Source: Rubrivivax sp. (GTDB lineage: Bacteria > Pseudomonadota > Gammaproteobacteria > Burkholderiales > Burkholderiaceae_C). From it: a DNA stretch of 64,000 nucleotides. The notes below the pieces were generated by a model. The model was not told where the DNA came from and did not search any database. It worked only from the letters and a program-made list of their open reading frames with translations. Of the stretch, positions 17,601-27,170 are shown piece after piece; within the stretch, counting starts at the first letter, position 1; each line of letters begins with the position of its first letter. The translations under genes were made by a program, and so were the position numbers. The stretch is from positions 62,001-126,000 of the forward strand of contig JAJTDM010000020.1 in assembly GCA_021300575.1 (NCBI GenBank). Direction: 5' to 3'.

Positions 17601-18802
17601 TGCCCGCCGCTGACCAGGCGCTGCGGGTCACCTGGCTGGGGCTGCGCGGCCTGCCGGGGGTGCAAGGCGGCGTGGAAACCCATGCCGAGCAACTGTGCCC
17701 GCGCCTGCAGGCCCTGGGCTGCGAGCTCACGGTGCTGGCGCGCGCGCCCTACCAGGCTGTCCTGCCGGCATCCCGCTGGCAGGGCGTGCGGCTGCGCCGT
17801 CTGTGGGCCCCGCGGCACAAGCATCTGGAGGCCGTGGCTCACACCTTTCTCGGCGTGCTGCACGCCGGCCTGGTCCAGCGGCCGGACGTGCTGCACCTGC
17901 AAGCCATCGGCCCGGCGCTGTGGACGCCACTGGCCCGACTGCTGGGCCTGCGCGTGGTGGTGACGCACCACGGCGCCGACTACGAGCGGCAGAAGTGGGG
18001 CCCGCTGGCCCGCTGGGTGCTGAAGCTGGGCGAGGCCAGCGCGGCGCGATGGGCCCATGAGCTGGTGGTCATTTCCCACGCCATCCAGCGCGATGTCCAG
18101 GCCCGCCACCAGCGGCAGGGCTGTTGGATCCCCAATGGCCTGACCCTGCCTTCCGCCCCGGCAGACCCGAGCGTGCTGGCGGACTTCGACCTGAAGCCGA
18201 AGCGCTACGTGCTGCTGGTCAGCCGCCTGGTGCCGGAAAAGCGCCACCTCGACCTGATCCAGGCCTTCGCGAATGCCCAAGCCCAGGGTCGGCTGCAGGG
18301 CTGGCGCCTGGCCCTGGTGGGTGCGGCCGACCATGCCGATGCCTATGCAACACAGGTGACCGATGCCGCGGCCCGCACACCCGGCGTCGTGATGACGGGC
18401 TTCCAGACCGGTACCGCCCTTCAGGCCCTGCTGGCGCATGCGGGCCTGTTCGTGCTGCCCTCGTCCCATGAAGGCCTGCCCATCGCCCTGCTGGAGGCCC
18501 TGTCCTGGGGCCTGCCCTGCCTGGCCAGCGACATCCCGCCGCACCGTGAACTCGGGCTGCCCGAGGACAGCATCTTTCCCCTGGGTGACGTGGCCGCGCT
18601 GTCCGCGAGCCTGACGAACCTGGCCGATCGCGTCGAACACCACGAGGGGCCTGCCGACCGGCTGGAGCGCATGCAGCAGGCCGCCCGGCGCTTCGACTGG
18701 GATGACAGCGCCCGGCAGACCAGGGCGGTCTATGAGCGGGTGGTGGGCCTGGGGAATAACAGCGGGACGCTGCTCCACCACGAGATCAGCCCGCCCTCAT
18801 GA
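17600..18802 (+). CDS. glycosyltransferase family 4
   Basis: A 400-residue GT4 enzyme whose ATG overlaps the previous stop (TGATG). Motifs: VTWLGLRGLPGVQGGVETHAEQL at the N-terminus, VTHHGADYERQKWG, VLLVSRLVPEKRHLDLIQAF, VVMTGFQTGTALQALL, and the donor site FVLPSSHEGLPIALLEALSWGLPCLASD. The GLPGVQGGVETH start resembles the rhamnosyltransferase-like DUF1972/GT4 group, so a deoxysugar donor is possible but not shown. It is the last gene of the left EPS arm. Confidence 0.88.
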   Translation: MPAADQALRVTWLGLRGLPGVQGGVETHAEQLCPRLQALGCELTVLARAPYQAVLPASRWQGVRLRRLWAPRHKHLEAVAHTFLGVLHAGLVQRPDVLHLQAIGPALWTPLARLLGLRVVVTHHGADYERQKWGPLARWVLKLGEASAARWAHELVVISHAIQRDVQARHQRQGCWIPNGLTLPSAPADPSVLADFDLKPKRYVLLVSRLVPEKRHLDLIQAFANAQAQGRLQGWRLALVGAADHADAYATQVTDAAARTPGVVMTGFQTGTALQALLAHAGLFVLPSSHEGLPIALLEALSWGLPCLASDIPPHRELGLPEDSIFPLGDVAALSASLTNLADRVEHHEGPADRLERMQQAARRFDWDDSARQTRAVYERVVGLGNNSGTLLHHEISPPS

Positions 18803-18882
18803 ATCCGAGCGCACTCCTGACTGCGGGCCAGGGCATGACACAGGGCCGCGGCCGATCAGGAGCGCATCAGAACGCCATGACG

Positions 18883-20826
18883 TCAGCGCCAGCGCCGAGA
18901 CTGCGGCGGCACACGCCACGAAGGGGAGTGGACGGGGCAGTCGGTGGCGGAAAGGACAGATCGCGCATGTTCCAAGCCGATCTGGACCACCTCGCCGAAA
19001 CGGCGCCACTCCAGCATCCCCACCCGTGAGACATCGGGCGTGATTCCCAGGTCGACAGCATCGCGCATGCGGCGCTGGTGGGACTGGCTGGACATGGCCG
19101 CTACGTTGAAGACAGTGGCGGCGATGTTGGGCAGCCGCCCATAGCGACGGCGGGAACGCGGCCGGAACAGCCGGTCGAACAACATCTGACCGGAGGTGGG
19201 CATGTGTTCAAGCTCAAGCGGGCGGTAGCGGTCACGGCTGAGGTCCACGCCGATCACCCGACCAGCGCCCGACAGCCGCATCACGTCCACAGGATAGTTG
19301 TTGAAGGTGCCGCCATCGACGAGAAGATCTCCCCCTCTCAGCACGGGCGGCAGCGCGGCGGGGATGGAGACGCTGGCCGTGACCGCTGCGGCCAGATCAC
19401 CCTGCCGCAACACTTCAGGACGGGCTCGGGAGTAATTGGAGGCGACGCAGAAGTAGGGCTTCCAGAGATCCTCGATGCCGATGGGAGCGCCGACCGCCTC
19501 CACGACAGCCTCTCGAATCACACGCGCCAACCTGCGGCCCGCGATGACAGACACCAGGGGAAGCCAATTGAGATCACCCGTGGGGTTGACGGCGAAGGCC
19601 TTCGCTGCGACCTCGGTGACCTCCTCCACGGGCCGATCGACAGCAGCCAGCGCTGCCATCACGGCGCCGATGCTGGTGCCCCCTGCAAGATCCCAGTCCA
19701 CCCCCTGCGCTTGCAGCGCCTGCATGACGCCCAGGTGGGCAAATCCACGGGCCCCGCCACCGGCCAGCACCAGACCGGTGGCCTGCCCGGAGAGGATGCG
19801 TGCCAGACGGCCCCAATCTGCCGCCCGGCTACGGCGGACATGGAAATGCGAAAAAGCTCCCTCCTGGATGTGGGCTCGCCCTTCCAGCCATCGGCGCGTG
19901 TCAAGCGGAATGCGCCTGTCGTCCGGATGCAGCAACACCAGGCTCGGGGCCGGTGCAGCGTCCATCGCATCTGCGGCCAGCAGGTGGCGCTCGGCCGGCG
20001 TGATGGCCACCTCCCCGTCGGCATCGGCCACCAGCAGCACGTGGTCTGCATGGCGAATGCACAGTTGTGTCCAGGGGGTGTCCTCACGGTCGGCCACCAG
20101 CACTTGCATGGCATGGCGGGCCTCTTGCTCGTCCAACCAGGCCAGTTGCCGGTGGTAAGCGTCGGCCAGCCCGGGTGTGATGTCCGCGCCGCCGGGGCCC
20201 AGGCCAGCCTCGGCTGCCGCGCGATCCAGCAGTGACACGGGCAGCCGGGGGCCAGCCTGCGCTGCCGTGCCACGGGACAACTCGGACTCCAGCGCATCGC
20301 GCAAACGCCGGGCCAGGCCTGCGACATCAAGCCCGGCGTGCAGCGGCAGAAGGCAGATGTTGCTGATGTCGCGGGACGCCCCGCTTCGTTCGTTGCTGCG
20401 CGTCATGCGCTCGATGAGCTTGCGCGCCAGCGGCAATCCCAGGCGGGGCCAGGTCTGAAGAAGATCGGTAAAGTCCTGCGCTGACAACCGCAGCAGCACG
20501 CTGTCACGCAGGGCGATGATGGTGGCGCTTCGGGGCTGCTGCATGACCACACCCATCTCGCCAATGGGTTCGCCACGTCCGATCTCGCCCAGGACGACCT
20601 GCTCACCCCCCGCACGGCTTGCCACGGCACGCAGGCGGCCCGAGAGCACGAGGTAGATGCTGTCAGGTGGGTCGCCCTGGCGCATCAGCACCTGCCCCCC
20701 CATCAGCCCCACGGTGGTCATGCACGGACGCACCCTGTCGATCACCTCCTGCTCAATGTCACCGAACACCTCGCGCAAGGTGTCTTGCAAGACCTGTTCG
20801 TGGAAATTGGAGGAATCAGGGGTCAT
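18883..20826 (-). CDS. patatin-like phospholipase with N-terminal cyclic-nucleotide-binding domain
   Basis: A 647-residue protein of the NTE/RssA-like class. Residues about 20-140 form a cNMP-binding fold (GGQVLMRQGDPPDSIYLVLSGRL, GEPIGEMGVVMQQPRSATIIAL). A middle region of 180 residues is less typical. The patatin hydrolase domain begins near residue 345: GLVLAGGGARGFAHLGVMQAL (oxyanion loop), GGTSIG (nucleophile Ser in GxSxG) and VDGGTFNNYP (catalytic Asp in DGG). It should hydrolyse phospholipids or lysophospholipids, possibly gated by a nucleotide. It diverges from the SulP gene, which also carries a cNMP domain. Confidence 0.9.
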   Translation of the reverse strand: MTPDSSNFHEQVLQDTLREVFGDIEQEVIDRVRPCMTTVGLMGGQVLMRQGDPPDSIYLVLSGRLRAVASRAGGEQVVLGEIGRGEPIGEMGVVMQQPRSATIIALRDSVLLRLSAQDFTDLLQTWPRLGLPLARKLIERMTRSNERSGASRDISNICLLPLHAGLDVAGLARRLRDALESELSRGTAAQAGPRLPVSLLDRAAAEAGLGPGGADITPGLADAYHRQLAWLDEQEARHAMQVLVADREDTPWTQLCIRHADHVLLVADADGEVAITPAERHLLAADAMDAAPAPSLVLLHPDDRRIPLDTRRWLEGRAHIQEGAFSHFHVRRSRAADWGRLARILSGQATGLVLAGGGARGFAHLGVMQALQAQGVDWDLAGGTSIGAVMAALAAVDRPVEEVTEVAAKAFAVNPTGDLNWLPLVSVIAGRRLARVIREAVVEAVGAPIGIEDLWKPYFCVASNYSRARPEVLRQGDLAAAVTASVSIPAALPPVLRGGDLLVDGGTFNNYPVDVMRLSGAGRVIGVDLSRDRYRPLELEHMPTSGQMLFDRLFRPRSRRRYGRLPNIAATVFNVAAMSSQSHQRRMRDAVDLGITPDVSRVGMLEWRRFGEVVQIGLEHARSVLSATDCPVHSPSWRVPPQSRRWR

Positions 20827-20993
20827 CAGATTGAGAACATGCGGTGTTCGGGAAGTGCAAAGTCATCAGCGCGCGATGGAGTCTATCGAACAGTCCCTGC
20901 TCTGACCTGCCCCCCCCAAGAACCGCGCTGGACGGCGAGACCGGGTGTCCTCCACCTTTCTATACTGCGGCACGCCCCCGGAAGCCCGCCGCA

Positions 20994-23192
20994 ATGCCCC
21001 CGTCGAATTTCCCCACGAACTTTGGTTCCGAGAATGCAGCGACCCCTGCGCAAGATTGGCGTATGGAGTTTCGCGGTGGGCTCGAGGCCGCGATCCAGAC
21101 CTTCCCGAACGCCATCGGGCCGCTGCTGCTCTTCGCAGCTGTGCTGGGCCCAGCCGGTGCGATGCCGGGCTTGTGGGCCACGCTCATCACGGCAATGGCA
21201 GCGCCCGTGGCCGCGCTGATGCTGGGCAGCGATCGCAGCATCATCTCCTCCCCGCGAACGGCTTCGCTGGTCACGTTCACCGCTCTGGTGCTGCAGCTTT
21301 CAAGGGCCGCCACCGGGCCTGACTTGTCAGACGCCGAGGCTTTCCGGCTCGGGCTGCTGGCGACCAGCCTGCTTTTCCTGTTCGCCTCGACCCTGGTGCT
21401 GGTGGCAGGCCTGCTGCGGTGGGGCCTGCTGTTCAAGATGATCCCCTCCCCCGTGTTCGCTGGCATCGGCATCGGCACGGCCTTGTTGCTGGTCTGGCAG
21501 GCGTTCCTGCAGTCAGGCGGCGTCTGGCAGCACGCTGCCGTGGCGGTGGGCATGCTCTTGACTTTTCTGGCCTGGCCCATGTGGAGGCGGCGCCCGTCGT
21601 GGTTATTCGCTCTGGGCCCGTCAGTGGCAGCACCGCTCCTGGGCCTGGGGCTGGTGGGCTGGCTGTTGCCTTGGCCGTCAGCGCAACCGGTGGCAGCACT
21701 GGCCACGCAGGCGTTCTCGATTCCCCTGGCCGAGGCAGACATGCTCCTGCGCGCGGATTTGCCCCGTCTGCTGCTGATCGGCCTCCCCGGCGCGCTCACG
21801 CTGGCGCTGGTGATGGTGCTGGAAACCTTTTCCACCGCCGGGATGCTGGAGCTTCGATACGGCGTCAAGGTCGATGCCCACCGGGAACTGGTAGCGCTAG
21901 GCGGTGCCAACATGTTCAGCGCTCTGCTGGGTGGCGTGCCGAGCACAGGCACCGGGATAGGCAGTTCAGCCAACTGGGAAGCTGGCGGGCGCGGCAAGAT
22001 GGCCGTTGTGGCCTGCATGCTGCTGACTGCGGGCTCGCTGATGGTGCTGTGTCCCTGGCTGTCTGCCGTGCCGGCCGGCCTGGTGGCAGGCTTCCTGCTG
22101 ATGCACGCCGTCATCATGACCGATCGCCGCTGGCTGGGCCAGGCTATGCACAAGATCCGGCAGCCCCGGCAGGTCCGGCTGGACCAGGCCTTCTGGCTGA
22201 CGACCGCCATCGCCCTCGTGGCCTGCGCCGGCGGGTTGACTTGGGCCACTTTCCTGGGCATCGGCCTGTCCACGCTCATCGTGCTGCGCCGCCTGGCACA
22301 CCGCTCGACAGCCCGCTGGGAGAGCTTGCGACACCATCGGTCCAGACGCATACGCAGTGCGGCCGAACAGCACCTTCTGGACGAGAACCGAGATGCCGTG
22401 GCAGTGCTGAGGCTCAACGGGCACCTCTTCTTCGGCAACAGCGTGCGACTGCGCCAGTTGGCTGACGAAGCGCACCCACAGGCCAAGTCCGCCGTCATCG
22501 ACGTCAGCAGCGTCCAGGATGTCGACACCAGCGGCAGCGAAGCCGTGCAGGGCCTTGTGTCGGAGTTGGGTCGCCAAGGCATGACGGTGGTGCTGTGCGG
22601 ACTGCAGAGCTGCCGTGCCCACGAACTGCAACGGGGCCTGGAGGCCCTGCCTCGCCGGCCTGGCCTGGCGCAAGAGCCCGATCTGGACCGGGCGCTGGAG
22701 CGTTGCGAGAACATGGTGCTTCAGTCTGGAGGGGCGCCACCCTCGCCGGAATCGACACCGCTGGAGCGAAACAGGCTGCTACAGGGCCTGAGTCCCGAGC
22801 AGGCATCGGCCGTGCTGGCGCATGGCCGGGTGCGCGAGGTCGACCAGGCCCAGGCCCTGTTCCAACGGGAAGAGCCGGCGGACGATGTCTGGCTGATCGA
22901 ACGCGGCAGCGTCAGTGTGCTGACCCAGCATCAGCCTGGCAGCCCGCGTCTGGCCACCTTCGGCCCCGGGCACTTCATCGGCGAAATGGCCTTCCTGGAC
23001 GGACGCCCTCGCTCCGCGACGGCGCTTGCGGATACGCCCGTACGGGCCTTGCAATTGGACGCGCAAGCCTTCGCGCACCTGCGGTCCACACACCCGGAGG
23101 CCGCACTGGAGCTGGCACTGAACATCGCGAGAGAACTGTCCACACGGGTGCGTGCAGCCAACCTGCAACTGCATGCGGGCCAGGAAGACTGA
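20994..23192 (+). CDS. SulP-type anion transporter with STAS and cNMP-binding domains
   Basis: About 732 residues from ATG 20994 (ATG 21063, MEFRGG, is an alternative; the track start is too early). The transport part spans about residues 25-450 with multiple hydrophobic helices, including GGLEAAIQTFPNAIGPLL, a conserved helix start, and SRPRTAS-like SSPRTASLVTF. A STAS domain follows (VAVLRLNGHLFFGNSVRLRQ, VQDVDTSGSEAVQGL). The C-terminus is a cNMP-binding domain (ALFQREEPADDVWLIERGSVSVL, GHFIGEMAFLDGRPRSATA). Substrate may be sulfate, bicarbonate or an organic anion. It is divergent from the patatin gene by 167 bp. Confidence 0.88.
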   Translation: MPPSNFPTNFGSENAATPAQDWRMEFRGGLEAAIQTFPNAIGPLLLFAAVLGPAGAMPGLWATLITAMAAPVAALMLGSDRSIISSPRTASLVTFTALVLQLSRAATGPDLSDAEAFRLGLLATSLLFLFASTLVLVAGLLRWGLLFKMIPSPVFAGIGIGTALLLVWQAFLQSGGVWQHAAVAVGMLLTFLAWPMWRRRPSWLFALGPSVAAPLLGLGLVGWLLPWPSAQPVAALATQAFSIPLAEADMLLRADLPRLLLIGLPGALTLALVMVLETFSTAGMLELRYGVKVDAHRELVALGGANMFSALLGGVPSTGTGIGSSANWEAGGRGKMAVVACMLLTAGSLMVLCPWLSAVPAGLVAGFLLMHAVIMTDRRWLGQAMHKIRQPRQVRLDQAFWLTTAIALVACAGGLTWATFLGIGLSTLIVLRRLAHRSTARWESLRHHRSRRIRSAAEQHLLDENRDAVAVLRLNGHLFFGNSVRLRQLADEAHPQAKSAVIDVSSVQDVDTSGSEAVQGLVSELGRQGMTVVLCGLQSCRAHELQRGLEALPRRPGLAQEPDLDRALERCENMVLQSGGAPPSPESTPLERNRLLQGLSPEQASAVLAHGRVREVDQAQALFQREEPADDVWLIERGSVSVLTQHQPGSPRLATFGPGHFIGEMAFLDGRPRSATALADTPVRALQLDAQAFAHLRSTHPEAALELALNIARELSTRVRAANLQLHAGQED

Positions 23193-23224
23193 GCGCGCCA
23201 GAGGCACGCTGCGTTCAGGCGGCG

Positions 23225-23253
23225 TTGGAGCGCGTCGTAGGTGCCGCTACGAT
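23225..23253 (+). promoter_or_regulatory. candidate sigma-70 promoter for the alcohol dehydrogenase gene
   Basis: TTGGAG (23225-23230), a 17-bp spacer and TACGAT (23248-23253) lie 60 bp upstream of the ATG at 23313, in the 120-bp gap after the SulP gene. Found by eye; match is moderate. Confidence 0.45.
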
Positions 23254-23312
23254 ACAGACGAGAGAACCCAACCGCGGTGGTTGACACCGCACCTGCGCAG
23301 GGAAACCGTCCA

Positions 23313-24479
23313 ATGAGCGTGTCACAGATCCGTTACCTCAATGTCGTCGAGCTGGGCCGTGGGGCTCTGCAGAAACTGGCTGCCGCCTGCCAGGAGCATG
23401 GCATCCGACGGCCCCTCATCGTCACGGACAAGGGCGTGCGCGCAGCCGGTCTGGTGGACCGGGCCCTGGCGCAACTCGCTGGGCTGGAGCACGTGGCCGT
23501 GTACGACGGCACCCCGTCCAACCCCACCGAGGCCGCTGCACGCGAAGCCTGCGCGCTGGCCCGTCAGGAAGGGTGCGACGGACTGGTTGCAGTGGGGGGC
23601 GGTTCGCCCATCGACTGCGCCAAGGCCGTGGCCATCCTGGTCACCCATGACGGGCCGCTGGCTCGCTACGCCACCATCGAAGGCGGCTCAGGGCTGATCA
23701 CTCCTCGCGTCTGGCCGCTGATCGCCGTGCCCACCACAGCCGGCACGGGCAGCGAGGTGGCGCGCGGTGCCATCGTGATCGTGCAGGACGGACGCAAGCT
23801 GGGCTTCCACGCCTGGCACCTGATGCCCAAGGTCGCGGTGCTGGATCCGGAGATGACGCTGGGACTGCCGCCGCTGCTGACCGCCGCCACCGGCATGGAC
23901 GCCATCGCCCATTGCATGGAGTCGTACATGGCGTCGGCCTTCAACCCGCCGGCTGACGGCATCGTGCTGGACGGCCTGGAGCGGGGCTGGGCCCACATCG
24001 AGCAGGCCACGCGCCACGGCCAGGACGTGGAGGCCCGCACGCAGATGCTCAGCGCCTCCATGCAGGGCGCCTTGGGTTTTCAGAAAGGCCTGGGGTGCGT
24101 GCATTCGCTCAGCCACAGCCTGGGCGGCGTCGACCCGCGCCTGCACCACGGCACCCTGAACGCCATGTTCCTGCCCGCGGTGATCGACTTCAACGCGCAA
24201 GCCGAATCGGTGGTGCGCGACCGGCGTCTGCAACGCATGGTCGGTGCGATGGGGCTGGGCGCGCAGGGCGGGGCCTATGCGGCCGGCCAGGCGCTGGGCG
24301 AGGCCATCAGGGCCATGTGCCAGCGCCTCGGGCTGCCCAGCGGTCTGGCGGCCATGGGCGTGGAGCGCTCGTGCTTCGAACGGGTCATCGACGGCGCCCT
24401 GGCCGACCACTGCCACAAGCTCAACCCCCGCCTGGCTTCGCGTGAGGACTACCGGCGCATGCTCGAAGCTTCGATGTAG
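23313..24479 (+). CDS. iron-containing alcohol dehydrogenase
   Basis: A 388-residue group III (Fe-dependent) alcohol dehydrogenase. I start it at MSVSQIRYLNVVELG (23313); the track adds 24 non-family residues. Seen are the NAD(P)-binding GGGSPIDCAKAVA, TTAGTGSEV, the metal-ligand region GMDAIAHCMESYMA, and the downstream GCVHSLSHSLGG and LHHGTLNA histidines. It oxidises alcohols or reduces aldehydes; the substrate is not evident. It lies between the two EPS arms and converges on the glycosyltransferase at the end of the right arm, so it may not belong to EPS synthesis. Confidence 0.9.
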   Translation: MSVSQIRYLNVVELGRGALQKLAAACQEHGIRRPLIVTDKGVRAAGLVDRALAQLAGLEHVAVYDGTPSNPTEAAAREACALARQEGCDGLVAVGGGSPIDCAKAVAILVTHDGPLARYATIEGGSGLITPRVWPLIAVPTTAGTGSEVARGAIVIVQDGRKLGFHAWHLMPKVAVLDPEMTLGLPPLLTAATGMDAIAHCMESYMASAFNPPADGIVLDGLERGWAHIEQATRHGQDVEARTQMLSASMQGALGFQKGLGCVHSLSHSLGGVDPRLHHGTLNAMFLPAVIDFNAQAESVVRDRRLQRMVGAMGLGAQGGAYAAGQALGEAIRAMCQRLGLPSGLAAMGVERSCFERVIDGALADHCHKLNPRLASREDYRRMLEASM

Positions 24480-24555
24480 AGCCCAGGCCTGCGCGTACGC
24501 CGCCCATGGCGGGATCACCACGGCGGTGACCCCCCCTGCGCTGGGCGAGGCGGCT

Positions 24556-25701
24556 TCACGCCAGGGCGCTGAACTGCCGTTCGAACCCTTGCACCATGCC
24601 CGCGAGTTCAAAGTGCTCGCGCACCTGGGCTGCGGCGCGCTGACCCATGGCCTCACGGGCGGCAGGGTCCAGCCACCGGGCCAGGGCCCCGGCCATGGCC
24701 TGCACGTCCCCCACCGGCACCAGCCAGCCGTTGTGGCCATGGCGCACCTGTTCCCGCGCCCCGCCCACGTCCGTCATCAGCAAGGGCTTGCCCAGCGCCA
24801 TGGCCTCCAGCGCGGCGAGCGAGAAGGTCTCGGTGGTGGAGGTGATGGCCATGGCGTCGCAGGCGGCCACCAGCGGCCGCACGTCCTGCACGAACCCGCT
24901 GATGCGCACGCGTTCGCGCAGGCCCAGGGCATCGATGTCACGTTCCAGCGTGGCCCGCAGCGGGCCGTCGCCGATCAACCATCCGCACACGCGCTGCCTC
25001 TTGCGCGCCGTTTCAGGCTCCTGCACCACCTGCGCCAGAGCGCGCAGGAAGTCACCGTGCGCCTTCTCCGGCCGCATCACCCCGCACAGGCCCACCACCA
25101 GGTCGGTCTCGGCAAAACCCTGCTCGGCACGCAGCCGGCGCTTGTCTTCGGGGCTCCAGCTGTCGCTGAATCGCGCGGTGTCGATGCCGTTGTGGATGAC
25201 CACATCCTGGCGGGCCCGCAGGCCGTGCACGTGCCAATGGTCGGCCTGGGCCTGGCAGACGAACACGAGCATGTCCGCACGGCGCACCAGGTGGCGGTAC
25301 AGCACCATGTGGCGGGCTTCCTTGCGCGACTCGGGCAGCGTGCTGTGGAACACCTCCACCAGCCGCACCTGGGGGCCCCGGCGCGAGAGGGCGCGCGCCA
25401 GCCAGCCGTACAGCAGGGCGTACATATTGGTGCAGACCAGCACGTCGGTGCGCTGCGCATCCAGCTGGCGCGCCAGGCGCCGGACGGCCCCCCAGGACAG
25501 CCCCTGCGCCACATCCAGGCAGGCCAGGCCGTCGACCAGACGGTGCGGTGCGATCTGCGGCAGCAGGGCCTCCTCGCGCTTCAGGGCGGTGAGCGCCAGG
25601 CGGTGACGCGTGGCGTCCAGCCCGTTGACCAGCGACACCACATGCTTCTCCGCGCCCCCCACGCACAGCGAGTTCACGAGGAACAGCACGCGCAGCGTCA
25701 T
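24556..25701 (-). CDS. glycosyltransferase family 4
   Basis: A 381-residue GT4 enzyme started at ATG 25701, which overlaps the polymerase stop (ATGA); the track ORF is over-extended by 45 residues. Motifs: VLFLVNSLCVGGAEKHVVSLVNGL, VEVFHSTLPESRKEARH, VIHNGIDTARF, VVGLCGVMRPEKAHGDFLRAL, RISGFVQDVRPLVAACD, and the donor site TETFSLAALEAMALGKPLLMTDVGG. It is the last gene of the right EPS arm, convergent with the alcohol dehydrogenase. Confidence 0.9.
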   Translation of the reverse strand: MTLRVLFLVNSLCVGGAEKHVVSLVNGLDATRHRLALTALKREEALLPQIAPHRLVDGLACLDVAQGLSWGAVRRLARQLDAQRTDVLVCTNMYALLYGWLARALSRRGPQVRLVEVFHSTLPESRKEARHMVLYRHLVRRADMLVFVCQAQADHWHVHGLRARQDVVIHNGIDTARFSDSWSPEDKRRLRAEQGFAETDLVVGLCGVMRPEKAHGDFLRALAQVVQEPETARKRQRVCGWLIGDGPLRATLERDIDALGLRERVRISGFVQDVRPLVAACDAMAITSTTETFSLAALEAMALGKPLLMTDVGGAREQVRHGHNGWLVPVGDVQAMAGALARWLDPAAREAMGQRAAAQVREHFELAGMVQGFERQFSALA

Positions 25702-27170
25702 CGGGCTGCGGCACGGGCCGGCATTGCAGCCTGGCCCCAGTACGCGAACAGCAGCCCCAGGCAGAACCACCAGGGCGCCTGGGCCGGGTTGGGCATGTAG
25801 AAGGCCGTGGTCGCCGCCATGGCCAGACCCCCCCACAGCGACCAGCGTGCACCCCGGAAGAAGCTGCGCAGCGCCGGGCTCAGCGTCTCGTCCCCCGCCA
25901 GCCGTCGCAGCCGTCGCAGGTACTGCGCGTGCAGCAGCACCATGGCCGCCAGGCCCAGCAGCCCCAGGTCCATCAACACCTCAAGATAGATGTTGTGCGG
26001 ATGGTTGGCCTTGTAGCGGCCGGCCGCCACGGCCGAGGACCACTGCGTCGAGCCCAGGCCGCGGCCGATCCAGGGGCTGTCCAGCACCTCGGGGGCCAGC
26101 AGCATCCAGCCATTCACCCGGCCGGCGGTGAGTTCGTCGCGGTCCACGCGCTGCGTATCGGCCAAGGCCCCGGCGCGCAGGCCGGTGGCAAAGCGTTCCT
26201 GCAATTCCTCGGGCGATGCCAGCAGCGCCAGCCCGGCCAGCGCGGCGCTCAGCAGCAGCGTCTTCAGGCGGCGCTCGTGCCAAAGGAAGCCGACGAACGC
26301 GATCAGCGCCGCCAGCAGTCCGCCGCGCGAGAAGGTGAGCAGCAGCGCCGGGACCACCAGAGCCAGGGTGCACAGCGCCAGCACCCTCCAGCGCCCGCCG
26401 CCCGCGCCCCCGGCCAGGAACAGCAAGGGCCCGCACAGCAGGGCCAGCAGCAGCCCGAACTCATTGGCGTGCATGCCGCGCGGGGCCATGAACTCGCGGT
26501 CGCGCGCCAGTTCGGCCAGGCTGCCGGGGTACTGGGCCACGGTCCAGAACACGGCCAGCGCCGGCGCCACGGCGGACATGGCCAGCACGGCAATGAAACG
26601 CTCTGGGTGGCGGCTGTCCCGCACGGCGTTGGCCAGCAGGAAGGCGAAGGAGAAGAAGTACAGCAGCGGCTTGACGAAGCGGTCCACCAGATAGGTGGGC
26701 GGATGGAATTCGCGAACGGCATCCACCACCGCCGGGTAGTTGCGCACCCCCTCGCCGATGTGCGGCCAGGCCACCACCATGCCGACGGCCGCGGGCAGGG
26801 CGAAGCACAGCCACAGCGGCGCAGGCAAGGGCACCACGGGACGCGAGGGCTGGGCCGGCCCAGGCGGGCCCAGCCGCCAGCGCTGGGCCGCAAAGCCCAG
26901 CCAGCTGGCCAGCACCAGGTAGTTGGCAGGGTTCAGTCCGCGCACCGAGGGCAGCATGGGCAACACCGGCAGCACCAGGGCCAGCAGCACCACCCCCACG
27001 CGGTAGTCGTTCAGGATGAAGGGCAGCGGCGCGAGCACCGCCAGGCCCAGCAACACCAGCGCTGGCGGGGCCAACCCGAGCGCCGCGCCCGCCCCCAGCG
27101 CCACGGCGGCCATCAGCAGGCTCCAGGCCAGGGCCTGCCTGCCGCTGCTTGTCTCTTGCATGCCGATCAT
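25698..27170 (-). CDS. O-antigen ligase/Wzy-like EPS polymerase
   Basis: A 490-residue membrane protein with about ten to twelve hydrophobic segments. The ATG at 27170 overlaps the upstream stop (TGATG). After the first helices comes LPSVRGLNPANYLVLASWLGF. A large periplasmic loop lies in the C-terminal half (VDRDELTAGRVNGWMLL, GRGLGSTQWSSAVAAGRYKANHPHNIYLEVLMDLG). The HNxYLExLxxxG element is typical of the Wzy/WaaL O-antigen ligase superfamily. In this operon, beside a flippase and chain-length regulators, polymerase is the likelier role. Confidence 0.88.
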   Translation of the reverse strand: MIGMQETSSGRQALAWSLLMAAVALGAGAALGLAPPALVLLGLAVLAPLPFILNDYRVGVVLLALVLPVLPMLPSVRGLNPANYLVLASWLGFAAQRWRLGPPGPAQPSRPVVPLPAPLWLCFALPAAVGMVVAWPHIGEGVRNYPAVVDAVREFHPPTYLVDRFVKPLLYFFSFAFLLANAVRDSRHPERFIAVLAMSAVAPALAVFWTVAQYPGSLAELARDREFMAPRGMHANEFGLLLALLCGPLLFLAGGAGGGRWRVLALCTLALVVPALLLTFSRGGLLAALIAFVGFLWHERRLKTLLLSAALAGLALLASPEELQERFATGLRAGALADTQRVDRDELTAGRVNGWMLLAPEVLDSPWIGRGLGSTQWSSAVAAGRYKANHPHNIYLEVLMDLGLLGLAAMVLLHAQYLRRLRRLAGDETLSPALRSFFRGARWSLWGGLAMAATTAFYMPNPAQAPWWFCLGLLFAYWGQAAMPARAAAR

